Positions 14,120-22,327 of a stretch of DNA of 39,792 bases are shown piece after piece. Under the pieces are notes generated by a model, which saw only the letters and a list, made by a program, of their open reading frames with translations, was not told the origin of the DNA and did no database searches. The stretch lies in contig NZ_JBNCAN010000034.1 of assembly GCF_049808615.1 (NCBI RefSeq), positions 1 through 39,792 of the forward strand, read 5' to 3'. Made by a program: the position numbers and the translations under genes. Numbering within the stretch: the stretch's first letter is position 1; each line of letters begins with the position of its first letter. Source of the stretch: Modicisalibacter sp049808615. Lineage in GTDB: Bacteria; Pseudomonadota; Gammaproteobacteria; Pseudomonadales; Halomonadaceae.

Positions 14120-15463
14120 ATGACCGATACCATCATCGTCTACATTCTGTTCGGTGCTTTTCTGCTGTTACTGCTGCTGGGGGCTCCCATCACGGTCTCG
14201 CTGGGCGTGGCAGCGCTGATTACTTATCTTTCCATCGGCGAAAACCCCATGGCTTTCGTGCAGATGGCGTTCACCTCCGTGGGCTCCTTCCCCTTGATGG
14301 CATTACCCGCCTTCATTCTTGCAGGGGCGCTGATGGAGGCGGCGGGGATCTCGAAACGTCTGGTGGATATCGCCGAGGCCTTTGCCGGACCCGTCACCGG
14401 CGGTTTGGCCGCTGCTACCGTGTTTGCCTGTATGTTCTTCGGCGCCATTTCCGGTTCAGGACCGGCAACGACCGCCGCGGTCGGCATGCTGATGATCCCT
14501 GCCATGGCCAATCGAGGCTACGACCGCGCTTACGGCTCGGCGGTTACCGCCTCGTCCGGGGGGCTTGGCGTGGTCATTCCACCCTCCATTCCCATGGTCA
14601 TCTTCGGTATTTCGGGTATGGGGCTGCAACCTCCGCCCGAGGCGGTGGCACTGCACGGCTCGTTCCAGACTCTGTCGATCCCTAAGCTGTTCATCGCCGG
14701 TATCTTCCCCGGTGTGGTCATCGCCACCTGCCTGCTGACCATCAACTATTTCATTTCGCGCAAGAAGGGCTATCGCGGCCTGACGGATCAATGGTCCTTC
14801 CCCCATATCCGCACGACGCTGCGTAAGGGCGTGTGGTCGATACTGGCACCGATCATCATCCTTGGCGGCATCTACACGGGGCTGTTCACGCCGACGGAAT
14901 CGGCTATCGTGGCGATCGCCTATACTCTGGTGGTGGGTATCTTCCTGCACAAGGAACTCAAGTGGAAACCCGCCATGCGCACCCTGGAGACGACGACCTG
15001 GATCACCGGTCGGGTACTGCTGATCTTGTTCACCGCGACCGTCTTCGGCCGACTGCTGGTGGAACAGCGGGTGCCGGCGCACATCGCCGAGGCCATGCTG
15101 TCCTTCACCGACAACCTTTATCTGATCTGGGCGATGATCATCGTCTTCCTGTTATTCGTCGGCATGTTCATGGAGACCCTGGCGGCCATCATGATCCTGA
15201 CGCCGGTGCTGTTGCCCATCATGTACATGCTGGGAGTGGACCCGGTACAGGTCGGCATCGTCGTGGTTTGCGCCCTGGCCATCGGCTTCCAGACGCCGCC
15301 CTTGGGGGAGAACCTGTTCGTGGCCTCCGGAATAGGGGGCGCCTCGATCGAGGAGATCTCGCTCAAGGCCTTGCCCTTTGCCGCCGGCTCGATATTTGCC
15401 GTGTTCATCATTGCCTACTTCCCCGAGATATCCTTGTGGTTGCCGAGGATGATGGGGTATTAG
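14120..15463 (+). CDS. tauM: TRAP transporter large membrane subunit (DctM/TauM-like)
   Basis: 447 aa, slightly longer than the ~425 aa average for DctM. About 12 hydrophobic segments are visible. Family segments include LLLGAPITVSLGVAALI, SFPLMALPAFILAGALMEAAGISKRL, GAISGSGPATTAAVG and the C-terminal GFQTPPLGENLFVASGI. It is the Na+-driven transport subunit of the TRAP system. AGGAG lies inside the end of the small-subunit gene, and the 3-bp gap indicates one operon. A short insertion around residues 172-180 (LQPPPEAVALHGSF) is unusual for the family. Confidence 0.92.
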   Translation: MTDTIIVYILFGAFLLLLLLGAPITVSLGVAALITYLSIGENPMAFVQMAFTSVGSFPLMALPAFILAGALMEAAGISKRLVDIAEAFAGPVTGGLAAATVFACMFFGAISGSGPATTAAVGMLMIPAMANRGYDRAYGSAVTASSGGLGVVIPPSIPMVIFGISGMGLQPPPEAVALHGSFQTLSIPKLFIAGIFPGVVIATCLLTINYFISRKKGYRGLTDQWSFPHIRTTLRKGVWSILAPIIILGGIYTGLFTPTESAIVAIAYTLVVGIFLHKELKWKPAMRTLETTTWITGRVLLILFTATVFGRLLVEQRVPAHIAEAMLSFTDNLYLIWAMIIVFLLFVGMFMETLAAIMILTPVLLPIMYMLGVDPVQVGIVVVCALAIGFQTPPLGENLFVASGIGGASIEEISLKALPFAAGSIFAVFIIAYFPEISLWLPRMMGY

Positions 15464-15518
15464 GAGTGGGCGTTGTTCGACTCGACGCCGGGCCAATCTG
15501 ATGCTGTGAGGAGGGGAC

Positions 15519-16007
15519 ATGGAACATCGAATCGCGAGTATTCTCTGCTGTGTGGGGTTGCGTGGCGACTCTAATGGCGTGCTGGAGCAGTCGACACGAC
15601 TGGCGTTGACCACCGGTGCCGAGTTGCATGTATTGCATGTGGTCAAGCCTTTGGCCGAGGACGTGATGAATACGCTCAAGGCCAATATTCGTAACCAGGA
15701 GTCACTGGAAGGCTTCATGCGTCAGCGTATCGACATGGCCCGGGAGCAACTGCAGACCAAGCTCGATGAGTTTTTCCAGCATCATCCCGACGATCAGCAG
15801 GCACTAGCCTCACGTGTCGTCAGTCTCGAGGTACTCGAAGGCTATCCGGCCTCCGTAATCAATGAGGTCGCGGCGAAGCAGTCGCATGATTTCATCGTGA
15901 TTGCAGCCAACAAGCACGGCCTGACGGCTTCTTACGCAGGCAAAGTGGCCAAGGGCGTGCTAAAGCGTTCGCATATTCCTGTGATCGTGGTGCCGGGGCC
16001 AGCATAA
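15519..16007 (+). CDS. Universal stress protein (UspA family), TRAP-associated
   Basis: 162 aa, with a strong AGGAGGGG site before the ATG. The UspA fold is evident: N-terminal strand ILCCV, VLHVVKP, a long helical insert, and a C-terminal ATP-loop-like region from FIVIAANKHGL to KGVLKRSHIPVIVV. The usual G-2x-G-9x-G(S/T) loop is not fully kept (GK replaces GS), so nucleotide binding may be altered. A Usp gene after a TRAP operon is known for TeaD of the Halomonas elongata ectoine transporter, where the Usp modulates transport. A similar role here is inferred from position. Confidence 0.85.
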   Translation: MEHRIASILCCVGLRGDSNGVLEQSTRLALTTGAELHVLHVVKPLAEDVMNTLKANIRNQESLEGFMRQRIDMAREQLQTKLDEFFQHHPDDQQALASRVVSLEVLEGYPASVINEVAAKQSHDFIVIAANKHGLTASYAGKVAKGVLKRSHIPVIVVPGPA

Positions 16008-16101
16008 CGAAGAAAGCGCAGAAAAAGAGTGAAGACAGGGTGAGGCCAGGCGCCGAGCGTCGCACCTCCAAGGCACTCCCTGACACGTTCAAGAAGTACT
16101 G

Positions 16102-16136
16102 ACCGGTCGGTTTGGATACCGGCCGGTGATTTTATT
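16102..16136 (+). terminator. Possible terminator after the TRAP-usp operon
   Basis: ACCGGTCGGT (16102-16111) pairs with ACCGGCCGGT (16118-16127) through a 10-bp stem with one G-U pair, followed by GATTTTATT. The T-run is interrupted, so readthrough into the exporter gene is possible. Confidence 0.5.
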
Positions 16137-16151
16137 GCAAAAGGTGATGTC

Positions 16152-17225
16152 ATGGCTCAGCAAGATCCTAATTCTCAGCCCGAGAACGCGCTGAAGAAAC
16201 ATTTTCATCGCGTCGGGGGGCATCGTGCCGAGCGTATCTCCGAGCTCACGCCTGGGGTGCTGGTATGCGTGACCATCGCCTTGGCGACGACTTTCATCGC
16301 CGATCACTATGGTGGCCCGGTGATGCTCTATGCGCTGTTGTTCGGCATGTCGCTGCACTTTTTGTCCGAGGAAGGGCGTTGTCTGGCTGGCGTGGAATTC
16401 GCTTCGCGGACCATTCTGCGTATCGGTGTTGCCTTGCTTGGGGTACGTATCACCGTCGAACAGATCAGCGAGCTTGGGCTTGGTCCTATCGTCACGGTGA
16501 TCGTCGGGGTCACTTCGACGATATTGGTAGGTTATGCGGTGGCCAGGATGCTTGGGTTACCCAAGGACTTAGGACTGCTTACCGGAGGCTCCGTGGCAAT
16601 CTGCGGCGCTTCCGCGGCTCTGGCGCTCTCCGCGGCCATGCCGCGCCACGAGAATCACGAACGCAATACGATTCTTACGGTGGTAGCGGTAACCGCACTT
16701 TCCACGATGGCGATGGTGATCTATCCGCTGTTCGTCAGCGTGCTGGGCTTGAGTGATGATCAGGCCGGGATCTTCCTGGGCGGCACCATCCATGATGTGG
16801 CCCAGGTAGTGGGGGCGGGCTACATCATTTCACAGCATACCGGTGATGTGTCCACCTTCGTCAAACTGCTGCGCGTGGCCATGCTGGTACCGGCGGTGAT
16901 GTGCTTTATCTTTATCTATCGTCAGCAGCGCCAGTCGGAAAATGCAGCAGGCGGCAAAGTGCCCATGCTGCCGACTTTCCTGGTTGGCTTCATCGTCATA
17001 GTGATTATCAATAGCTTCGGCGTTATCCCGCAGTTCGCCGTCGATGGGCTGACCGATCTATCGCGCTGGTGTCTGGTCACAGCGATTGCGGGTCTTGGGA
17101 TAAAGACATCCTTCCAGAAACTCGCCGTCGTCGGCTGGAAACCAATCATCCTGATGGTGATCGAGACGCTCTTCCTGCTGGCACTGGTATTGGGCTTCAT
17201 CTTCATCGGTGGCGTAGGAAGCTGA
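16152..17225 (+). CDS. YeiH/TauZ-family (UPF0324) putative sulfite/sulfate exporter
   Basis: 357 aa, with AAAGGTGAT just before the ATG. A polar N-terminal stretch of ~35 residues precedes about ten hydrophobic segments. The two family hallmarks are present: GGSVAICGASAALALS (about residues 141-156) and the loop GGTIHDVAQVVGAGY. Proteins of this family (PF03601) are encoded with sulfonate-degradation genes (TauZ, SuyZ/CuyZ) and are thought to export the sulfite or sulfate released. Lying after the TRAP-usp genes, it fits a TauZ role. The family is firm; transport has been shown for few members. Confidence 0.85.
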   Translation: MAQQDPNSQPENALKKHFHRVGGHRAERISELTPGVLVCVTIALATTFIADHYGGPVMLYALLFGMSLHFLSEEGRCLAGVEFASRTILRIGVALLGVRITVEQISELGLGPIVTVIVGVTSTILVGYAVARMLGLPKDLGLLTGGSVAICGASAALALSAAMPRHENHERNTILTVVAVTALSTMAMVIYPLFVSVLGLSDDQAGIFLGGTIHDVAQVVGAGYIISQHTGDVSTFVKLLRVAMLVPAVMCFIFIYRQQRQSENAAGGKVPMLPTFLVGFIVIVIINSFGVIPQFAVDGLTDLSRWCLVTAIAGLGIKTSFQKLAVVGWKPIILMVIETLFLLALVLGFIFIGGVGS

Positions 17226-17247
17226 ATGGAACGATAAGGATGGTATG

Positions 17248-17286
17248 AAAAAACCGCTGCCGGTCATTCCGACAGCGGTTTTTTTT
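17248..17286. terminator. Bidirectional terminator between convergent exporter genes
   Basis: ACCGCTG (17253-17259) pairs with CAGCGGT (17273-17279), extended inside by CGG/CCG, with A-runs on the left and eight Ts on the right. It can stop transcription from both sides. Confidence 0.88.
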
Positions 17287-17306
17287 GATAAAGGCCAGGG
17301 GTGGGA

Positions 17307-18317
17307 TTATCCCATCACCAACTGGCTGGCCAGCATCCCACCCCCGATCAATAGCAGGAACAGGATCAGTGCCAGCACGAAGGGCTTGATTCCCAGGGCC
17401 TTGAGCTTCTCGATACGGGTTTCGAAACCCAGCGCTGCCATGGCCATGGTCAAGGCGATTTGCCCAGCCACTACTAGCCCCTGATGCAACGGAGCAGGTA
17501 GTGTGATGTAGCTGTTGGCAACCACCACGGCCAGAAAACCGAAAGCGAACCAAGGGATGACCAGGCCGCCGTTGGCGGTCATGGTGCCATCGCCTTGTGT
17601 CTCCGACTGGTTCCGCCGCATCCACCACTGCCCGATGATCAGCAGAAAGGGGACCAGCAACATGACGCGAACCAGCTTGACGATCACCGCGTTGGCCAGA
17701 GCCTGGCTACCTACTGCATCGCCGGCAGCCACCACCTGTGCGACTTCGTGAATCGTCGCGCCTATATAGATACCGAAAAGCCCTTCTTCCATGCCGCTGA
17801 AAGAGTAGAGCAGTGGATAGACAAGCATCGCCATGGAGCCGAACAGCACGACCGTGGCCACTGCCATGGAGGTAGCGGCAGGCCGTGAACGGATGGTAGT
17901 TTCCGTGGCGAGTACGGCAGCGGCCCCGCAGATGGCACTTCCGGCGCTGGTCAGCAGGGTGGTTTCGCTGTCCATACCCAGCAGGCGGGTACCAATCCAG
18001 TAACCGGCAAACAAGACGCTGACGATGACCAGAGTATCCAATACCAGTACCTTGGGGCCCAGACCAATGACCTGCTGCAGGGTCAGCGACAGACCGAACA
18101 GAACGATGCCGCTACGCAGCAGCCAGCGCGTGGCGAACTTGAGCCCAGGCCCAGAGCTTGAGGCGAGCCGTGCAGCGCCAGGCAGATTGCCGACGACGAG
18201 CCCCAGTAGTAGTGCGAACACCAGGGGGCTGATGCCGGTATCGGCAAGGCCAGGGATCAGGGTGAGGCCGAAACCGGCCAGCGTCAGCGCAATACAGATC
18301 GATAAACCTTGCCACAT
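17307..18317 (-). CDS. yeiH: YeiH-family (UPF0324) putative sulfite/sulfate exporter, second paralogue
   Basis: 336 aa from the ATG at 18317, with AAGGAGA seven bases before it. It has about ten membrane segments and the family motifs TSAGSAICGAAAVLA and GATIHEVAQVVAAGD. It is clearly a paralogue of the gene at 16152-17225 but well diverged. Divergent transcription from a LysR gene 100 bp away matches the E. coli yeiE-yeiH pair. YeiE is linked to sulfite tolerance in enterobacteria, so a sulfite-stress role is plausible. Unlike the other copy it lacks the polar N-terminal extension. Confidence 0.87.
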   Translation of the reverse strand: MWQGLSICIALTLAGFGLTLIPGLADTGISPLVFALLLGLVVGNLPGAARLASSSGPGLKFATRWLLRSGIVLFGLSLTLQQVIGLGPKVLVLDTLVIVSVLFAGYWIGTRLLGMDSETTLLTSAGSAICGAAAVLATETTIRSRPAATSMAVATVVLFGSMAMLVYPLLYSFSGMEEGLFGIYIGATIHEVAQVVAAGDAVGSQALANAVIVKLVRVMLLVPFLLIIGQWWMRRNQSETQGDGTMTANGGLVIPWFAFGFLAVVVANSYITLPAPLHQGLVVAGQIALTMAMAALGFETRIEKLKALGIKPFVLALILFLLLIGGGMLASQLVMG

Positions 18318-18376
18318 GGTGCCGTCTCCTTTTTGGTGGGTAGTGGTGACGAGGCTAAGGGCAAAAGCGCAAATCG

Positions 18377-18401
18377 ATTAGCATGTAATAACGATATGCC
18401 A
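18377..18401. promoter_or_regulatory. Candidate LysR-type binding site in the yeiH-yeiE intergenic region
   Basis: An AT-rich imperfect inverted repeat (ATCGATTA...TAATAACGAT) lies in the 100-bp divergent spacer. It fits the loose T-N11-A pattern of LysR regulators. Spacing to either promoter was not resolved. Confidence 0.35.
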
Positions 18402-18417
18402 GTTCGGAAAAAACGAT

Positions 18418-19308
18418 ATGAACTCCAGCGTGACGTTGCGTCAGCTTCAGGTATTCGTGGCGGTCGCCCGTGGCGGCGCGGTCATTGCCGCCGCTCAGGA
18501 CGTGCATCTTTCTCAGTCGGCCACCAGTCAGGCATTGGCGGACCTGGAGCGTCATCTCGACGTGGCGTTGTTCGACCGTCTCGGTCGACGTCTTTGGCTC
18601 AACGATGTGGGGCGGCGCCTGCTGCCTCGCGCCGAGCGCATGCTCGACGAGCTTGCTCAATTCATCGATGCCGCCAAGGAGCCTGAAGGGGTATTGCAGG
18701 GCACGCTCAGGGTAGCGGCCAGCGCGACGATAGGCACCTATCTATTGCCGACACTGGCAGGCCACTTCAGCGAACGCCATCCTCAGGTCGATCTGCAATT
18801 GCGGCTGCGAAATACCGGCGAGGTCGTGGACGATATCCTGCGTTTCAATGCGGATCTGGGATTGATCGAGGGACAATGCAGCGAGGCGCGGCTGACCAGC
18901 CAGCCTTGGCGCCAGGATGAAATGGTACTGGTCTGTGCGCCACACCATCCCTTGGCCAACAATGAGTATCTGGATGATGCAGCATTGCAGCAGGCGCAGT
19001 GGATTCTACGCGAACGTGGTTCGGGTACCCGGGCGATATTCGAGGCGGCGGTGCGGCATCATGTCGAGCGTCTGCGGGTGCGCATGGAACTCAGCCAGCA
19101 TGAAGCGATCAAGCAGGCCGTACGGGCCGGGCTTGGCCTGGGGTGTCTGTCGCGGTTGAGTGTCGCCGGCGAACTAAGGCGCAAGGAACTGATTGCCCTC
19201 GAGAGCGACCTGGTCCTGCGCCGTACTTTTTCGCTGGTATGGCACCCGGAGCGCTACCGCAGTCCCTTATGGCAGGCCTTCAAGGTATTTCTGCTGGAAG
19301 CAGACTGA
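18418..19308 (+). CDS. yeiE: LysR-family regulator, YeiE-like
   Basis: 296 aa. The N-terminal helix-turn-helix is in LRQLQVFVAVARGGAVIAAAQDVHLSQSATSQALADLE (residues 7-45, only partly quoted from memory of the family). The effector domain begins near residue 92 (LRVAASATIGTYLLP), a segment typical of the CysB/CbbR/YeiE branch. It ends with WHPERYRSPLWQAF. It is divergent from yeiH, as in E. coli, and probably controls it. The ATG at 18418 has no strong ribosome site, but the family start (a few residues before LRQLQVF) supports it. The end is convergent with the traX-like gene. Confidence 0.82.
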   Translation: MNSSVTLRQLQVFVAVARGGAVIAAAQDVHLSQSATSQALADLERHLDVALFDRLGRRLWLNDVGRRLLPRAERMLDELAQFIDAAKEPEGVLQGTLRVAASATIGTYLLPTLAGHFSERHPQVDLQLRLRNTGEVVDDILRFNADLGLIEGQCSEARLTSQPWRQDEMVLVCAPHHPLANNEYLDDAALQQAQWILRERGSGTRAIFEAAVRHHVERLRVRMELSQHEAIKQAVRAGLGLGCLSRLSVAGELRRKELIALESDLVLRRTFSLVWHPERYRSPLWQAFKVFLLEAD

Positions 19309-19341
19309 TTCGTTTGGTTTTGCGCGGGCTCCCAGGGGCTC

Positions 19342-20139
19342 TTACCAAGGACCATGCAGCAACAGGGCAATCACCGCGAAATGCGCCGGGTACCAGGCCA
19401 GCCATACCTTGCGCGGCATGATGGCGCCGGGACTGATTTGCGGTACGCGGCTGGCCTCGCCTGCTGCCAGCAGCAGGATGAGCAGGGTGGTCATGACGGT
19501 AAAGGACTTGGCCATGTCGGAGCTGTTCATCAGACCGGCAACAAGCAATACCGGGAGGCTAGCCGCGACCATCAGCAGGTGCTCCGAAAAGGAATCCGTG
19601 CGTTGCGTCAATGCCTGCAGCGCGAACATGTAAAAGGGAATCAGCAATAAACCATAATGACCATACTCAAGCCATGGACTGAATAGCCACCAGGCGAGTA
19701 ACGACACGCCCAGCAACAAGGGGCGTTGCAAGGGAGCGTCCTGATCGACACCGGGACGACGTGCGAGATCACGTAACCACGTACCCCAACACAAACCCAG
19801 CGCCAGCGTAAAACAGATGTTTAATTGAAAGCCGTCTCGCGGCATGGTCATGTAGGGGAGTTGGGCGATCAACCCGATGATCAGAATGCGTCTGGCATAG
19901 CGAAACGGATTTCGTGTATTGAAAAGGCCATGCCAGGCCACCATGCCGGCAAATAGCGGAAAGGCGATGCGCCCGATGGAGGAACTGGCCCAGCCCACAT
20001 CCCAGCTATCCGGTAACAGATAGCGAGTGACGTGATCCACGGTCATGGTGATCAGCGCGAGCCACTGCCCCCAGGCGGTCCAGGCCGAGGAGGGGCGTAG
20101 CGTCTGCTGCAATGGCGTGGCCGGGGATGGCGATGACAT
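19342..20139 (-). CDS. TraX-family integral membrane protein
   Basis: 265 aa, with GGAG six bases before the ATG. About eight hydrophobic segments are visible. The TraX family signature is clear: ALITMTVDHVTRYL, GRIAFPLFAGMVAWHGL, NPFRYARRILIIGLIAQLPY and HYGLLLIPFY. F-plasmid TraX acetylates pilin, but most chromosomal homologues have no known conjugation role and may acylate surface molecules. No conjugation genes are nearby, so function is not assigned beyond the family. Confidence 0.82.
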   Translation of the reverse strand: MSSPSPATPLQQTLRPSSAWTAWGQWLALITMTVDHVTRYLLPDSWDVGWASSSIGRIAFPLFAGMVAWHGLFNTRNPFRYARRILIIGLIAQLPYMTMPRDGFQLNICFTLALGLCWGTWLRDLARRPGVDQDAPLQRPLLLGVSLLAWWLFSPWLEYGHYGLLLIPFYMFALQALTQRTDSFSEHLLMVAASLPVLLVAGLMNSSDMAKSFTVMTTLLILLLAAGEASRVPQISPGAIMPRKVWLAWYPAHFAVIALLLHGPW

Positions 20140-20368
20140 CTTGGTCTCCGTTGTGCCGCCAACGGATGTATAGTCCGTTAGAGAGTGATAATCGCGGTAC
20201 GATAGCGATCATCGACAAAAATCTCCAGCGCTTGACAAATAGCCACAGTGTTCAACGACACGTTGCCGGCGTTATCGTGCAGGAGTGACATGAGGCGTTG
20301 CATGCGAGGTGGCGTCGAGAAGATCCAAAAGCGATAATTGTTCTTTGTCTATTTCAAGGAGGAAGAGT

Positions 20369-21097
20369 ATGCGCATTGGCCTGCTGCAATGCGACGACGT
20401 GGCAGAAGAGCTTCAGCCCCGACACGGCAACTATCCCGAAATGTTTGAGCGCTTGTTTACTGGGGTCGATCCGACGCTGGAGTTTAGTGTGTGGCGCTGT
20501 CATGAGGGCGAGATACCGTCGGATGTCGATGCCGTGGATGCCTGGCTGACGACCGGTTCCAAGCATGGCGTCAATGACGGTGACGAATGGATCGACGAAC
20601 TCTGCGGTTTCGTTCGTGATCTCTGGAAAGCGGGTAAGCCGTTGGTCGGTATCTGCTTCGGACATCAGCTGATTGCCAAGGCCCTAAATGGCGAGGTGGT
20701 CAAGAGCGAGCGCGGCTGGGGCGTAGGCATGTCCTTCAATCGCCTTACCCAGCGTGCCGAATGGATGGACCCTTGGCAGGAAGGGCTCGATTTGGTGGTC
20801 AGTCATCAGGATCAGGTCTCGCGTTTACCCGACGGGGCCGTGGTACTGGCCGAAAGCGATTTCTGCCCGTTCTATGTGATGCAGGTCGGTGAAACCTTTC
20901 TTGGGGTGCAGGGCCATCCAGAATTCGCCAAGGCCTATTCGGCGGATCTGATGGAGCTGCGATGCGGCACCATCCCCGGTAATCGCGTGCGCGAAGGTTT
21001 GGCTTCGCTCAACGCCCCCGTCGACGATCAATTGATGGTGCGCTGGGCGCTCAACTTCATGCGGCGGGCAATGCGTACCGACACGTCAGGCGCTTGA
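20369..21097 (+). CDS. Class I glutamine amidotransferase-like protein
   Basis: 242 aa from the ATG at 20369, which has a strong AAGGAGGAAG site; an in-frame start at 20309 is upstream of that site and rejected. The GATase1 triad is present: Cys96 in GICFGHQ, His183 and Glu185 in QGHPEF. Free-standing proteins of this size (GMP-synthase-like amidotransferases) hydrolyse glutamine or gamma-glutamyl compounds; some belong to polyamine or amino acid breakdown. The convergent neighbour is iadA, 10 bp away. The substrate is unknown. Confidence 0.82.
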   Translation: MRIGLLQCDDVAEELQPRHGNYPEMFERLFTGVDPTLEFSVWRCHEGEIPSDVDAVDAWLTTGSKHGVNDGDEWIDELCGFVRDLWKAGKPLVGICFGHQLIAKALNGEVVKSERGWGVGMSFNRLTQRAEWMDPWQEGLDLVVSHQDQVSRLPDGAVVLAESDFCPFYVMQVGETFLGVQGHPEFAKAYSADLMELRCGTIPGNRVREGLASLNAPVDDQLMVRWALNFMRRAMRTDTSGA

Positions 21098-21107
21098 AGT
21101 CCAAGGA

Positions 21108-22250
21108 TCAATTCTGGTGAACGTGCCTTCCACCTGCCCAGACCTCATCGATCCTCCAGTCCTCGGCGGCAAGCACCAGCAGATCAGCGTCGCCGTTTTT
21201 CTCCAGGCGCCCCTTGTGAGGTAAGCCTAAGGCATCGGCGGCGTTGCGCGAGGCAGAGGGCAGCGCCTGCTCAAGCGGCATGTTCAGATCATTGACGCAC
21301 TGTCCCAGCGTCTCGAACAGACTTGCCAGGCGCCCGGGCTCTAGACCGATGAAGCGACCCTTGTTATCGAAACGTGGCAGCGAGGCATTGGCATCCGAGG
21401 ACAGGCTCACTCGGCCCAAGTCCAGGCGGGCGTGCCGGGCGCGATCAACCGCTTCTGCCGCCGGTACTTCACCATCGGCGAGTAGCTCTGGGGTGGTGCT
21501 GGTGGTGAAGTCGATGCGCCCGCCCTCGCGCACGAAGCGCAAGCCATCCTCGAACAGCGTGGCGGTCCGATTGATATGGGTGGGGTAGAACTGCCCCAGG
21601 GGGATCTCGCTATGGCGGGCGACGTCTCGCAACGGCTCGAGCAGTGTCTTGCCATCGCCGACATGCACGAAGACGATGCCGGCTTTGCCCGCCAGCATGC
21701 CGGCGGTGCGTGCCTCGGAGGCCAGTCGGGTGAGTTCTTGCCAACTCGGCTGCGAGCCGCGATGGTCGCTGATCGCAACTTCACCCACGCCAATGAACTC
21801 GGGGATGAATAGGATGTCGCTATTGACGGCGCCGGTCAGTGTCGCCGGGGGCAACTGGTAGGAGCCGGTATAGGCATAGGTGGTAAGGCCTGACGCGGCC
21901 AATTCCCGGGCCTTGCCCAGCAGATTGGCCGGGGTTCGGGTCAGGGCGTCGGTGCCCAGCGCGCCCACCAGCGTGGTCACGCCTGAGGCTAGCGCATCTT
22001 CGAGGGTCAGTTCAGCGGTGCGGGTGCCGAAGCCACCCTCGCCGCCGCCGCCGATGAAGTGCACCAGCGGATCGACCAGCCCGGGAATCACCCGTCGTCC
22101 CTCGAGATCGATCTCCTTGACCTGAGGGCCATTGGCCAGTGTTTGACCGGCCGATGCGATGGCGGCGATACGTCGATCGGCGATCAACAGATCGCTCAAG
22201 CCACGCGGTTCCGGCGCATAAAGTTGTGCATTACGCAGTAGCGTGAGCAT
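21108..22250 (-). CDS. iadA: IadA-type isoaspartyl (beta-aspartyl) dipeptidase with altered metal site
   Basis: 380 aa from the ATG at 22250, which follows AAGGAGG; an upstream in-frame start at 22283 lies in the preceding terminator. The amidohydrolase fold and IadA signatures are present: HFIGGGGEGG, ISDHRGSQPS, His196 (FVHVGDG), His225 (YPTHINR) and Asp286 (SSDANAS). IadA normally begins its metal site with DxHVH; here it is DPLVH, so the first His is Leu62 and only His64 remains. The carboxylated lysine of E. coli IadA (Lys162) aligns with Glu157. The enzyme may use one metal, or a changed site, or may be inactive. Its neighbours (arginine-type ABC transporter, astE) suggest beta-aspartyl peptide use. 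Confidence 0.85.
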   Translation of the reverse strand: MLTLLRNAQLYAPEPRGLSDLLIADRRIAAIASAGQTLANGPQVKEIDLEGRRVIPGLVDPLVHFIGGGGEGGFGTRTAELTLEDALASGVTTLVGALGTDALTRTPANLLGKARELAASGLTTYAYTGSYQLPPATLTGAVNSDILFIPEFIGVGEVAISDHRGSQPSWQELTRLASEARTAGMLAGKAGIVFVHVGDGKTLLEPLRDVARHSEIPLGQFYPTHINRTATLFEDGLRFVREGGRIDFTTSTTPELLADGEVPAAEAVDRARHARLDLGRVSLSSDANASLPRFDNKGRFIGLEPGRLASLFETLGQCVNDLNMPLEQALPSASRNAADALGLPHKGRLEKNGDADLLVLAAEDWRIDEVWAGGRHVHQN

Positions 22251-22270
22251 CGAGCCTCCTTGTAGCGAGG

Positions 22271-22302
22271 AAAAAACCGCCATCGCCGGTCAGCGATGGC
22301 GG
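22271..22302 (-). terminator. Rho-independent terminator after the broken binding-protein gene
   Basis: Read on the minus strand: CCGCCATCGC, a 6-nt loop, GCGATGGCGG, then six Ts. A perfect 10-bp stem. It separates the pseudogene from iadA, so iadA needs its own promoter or readthrough. Confidence 0.88.
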
Positions 22303-22327
22303 CTGTGACCCCTAATGACCTTGTCGC

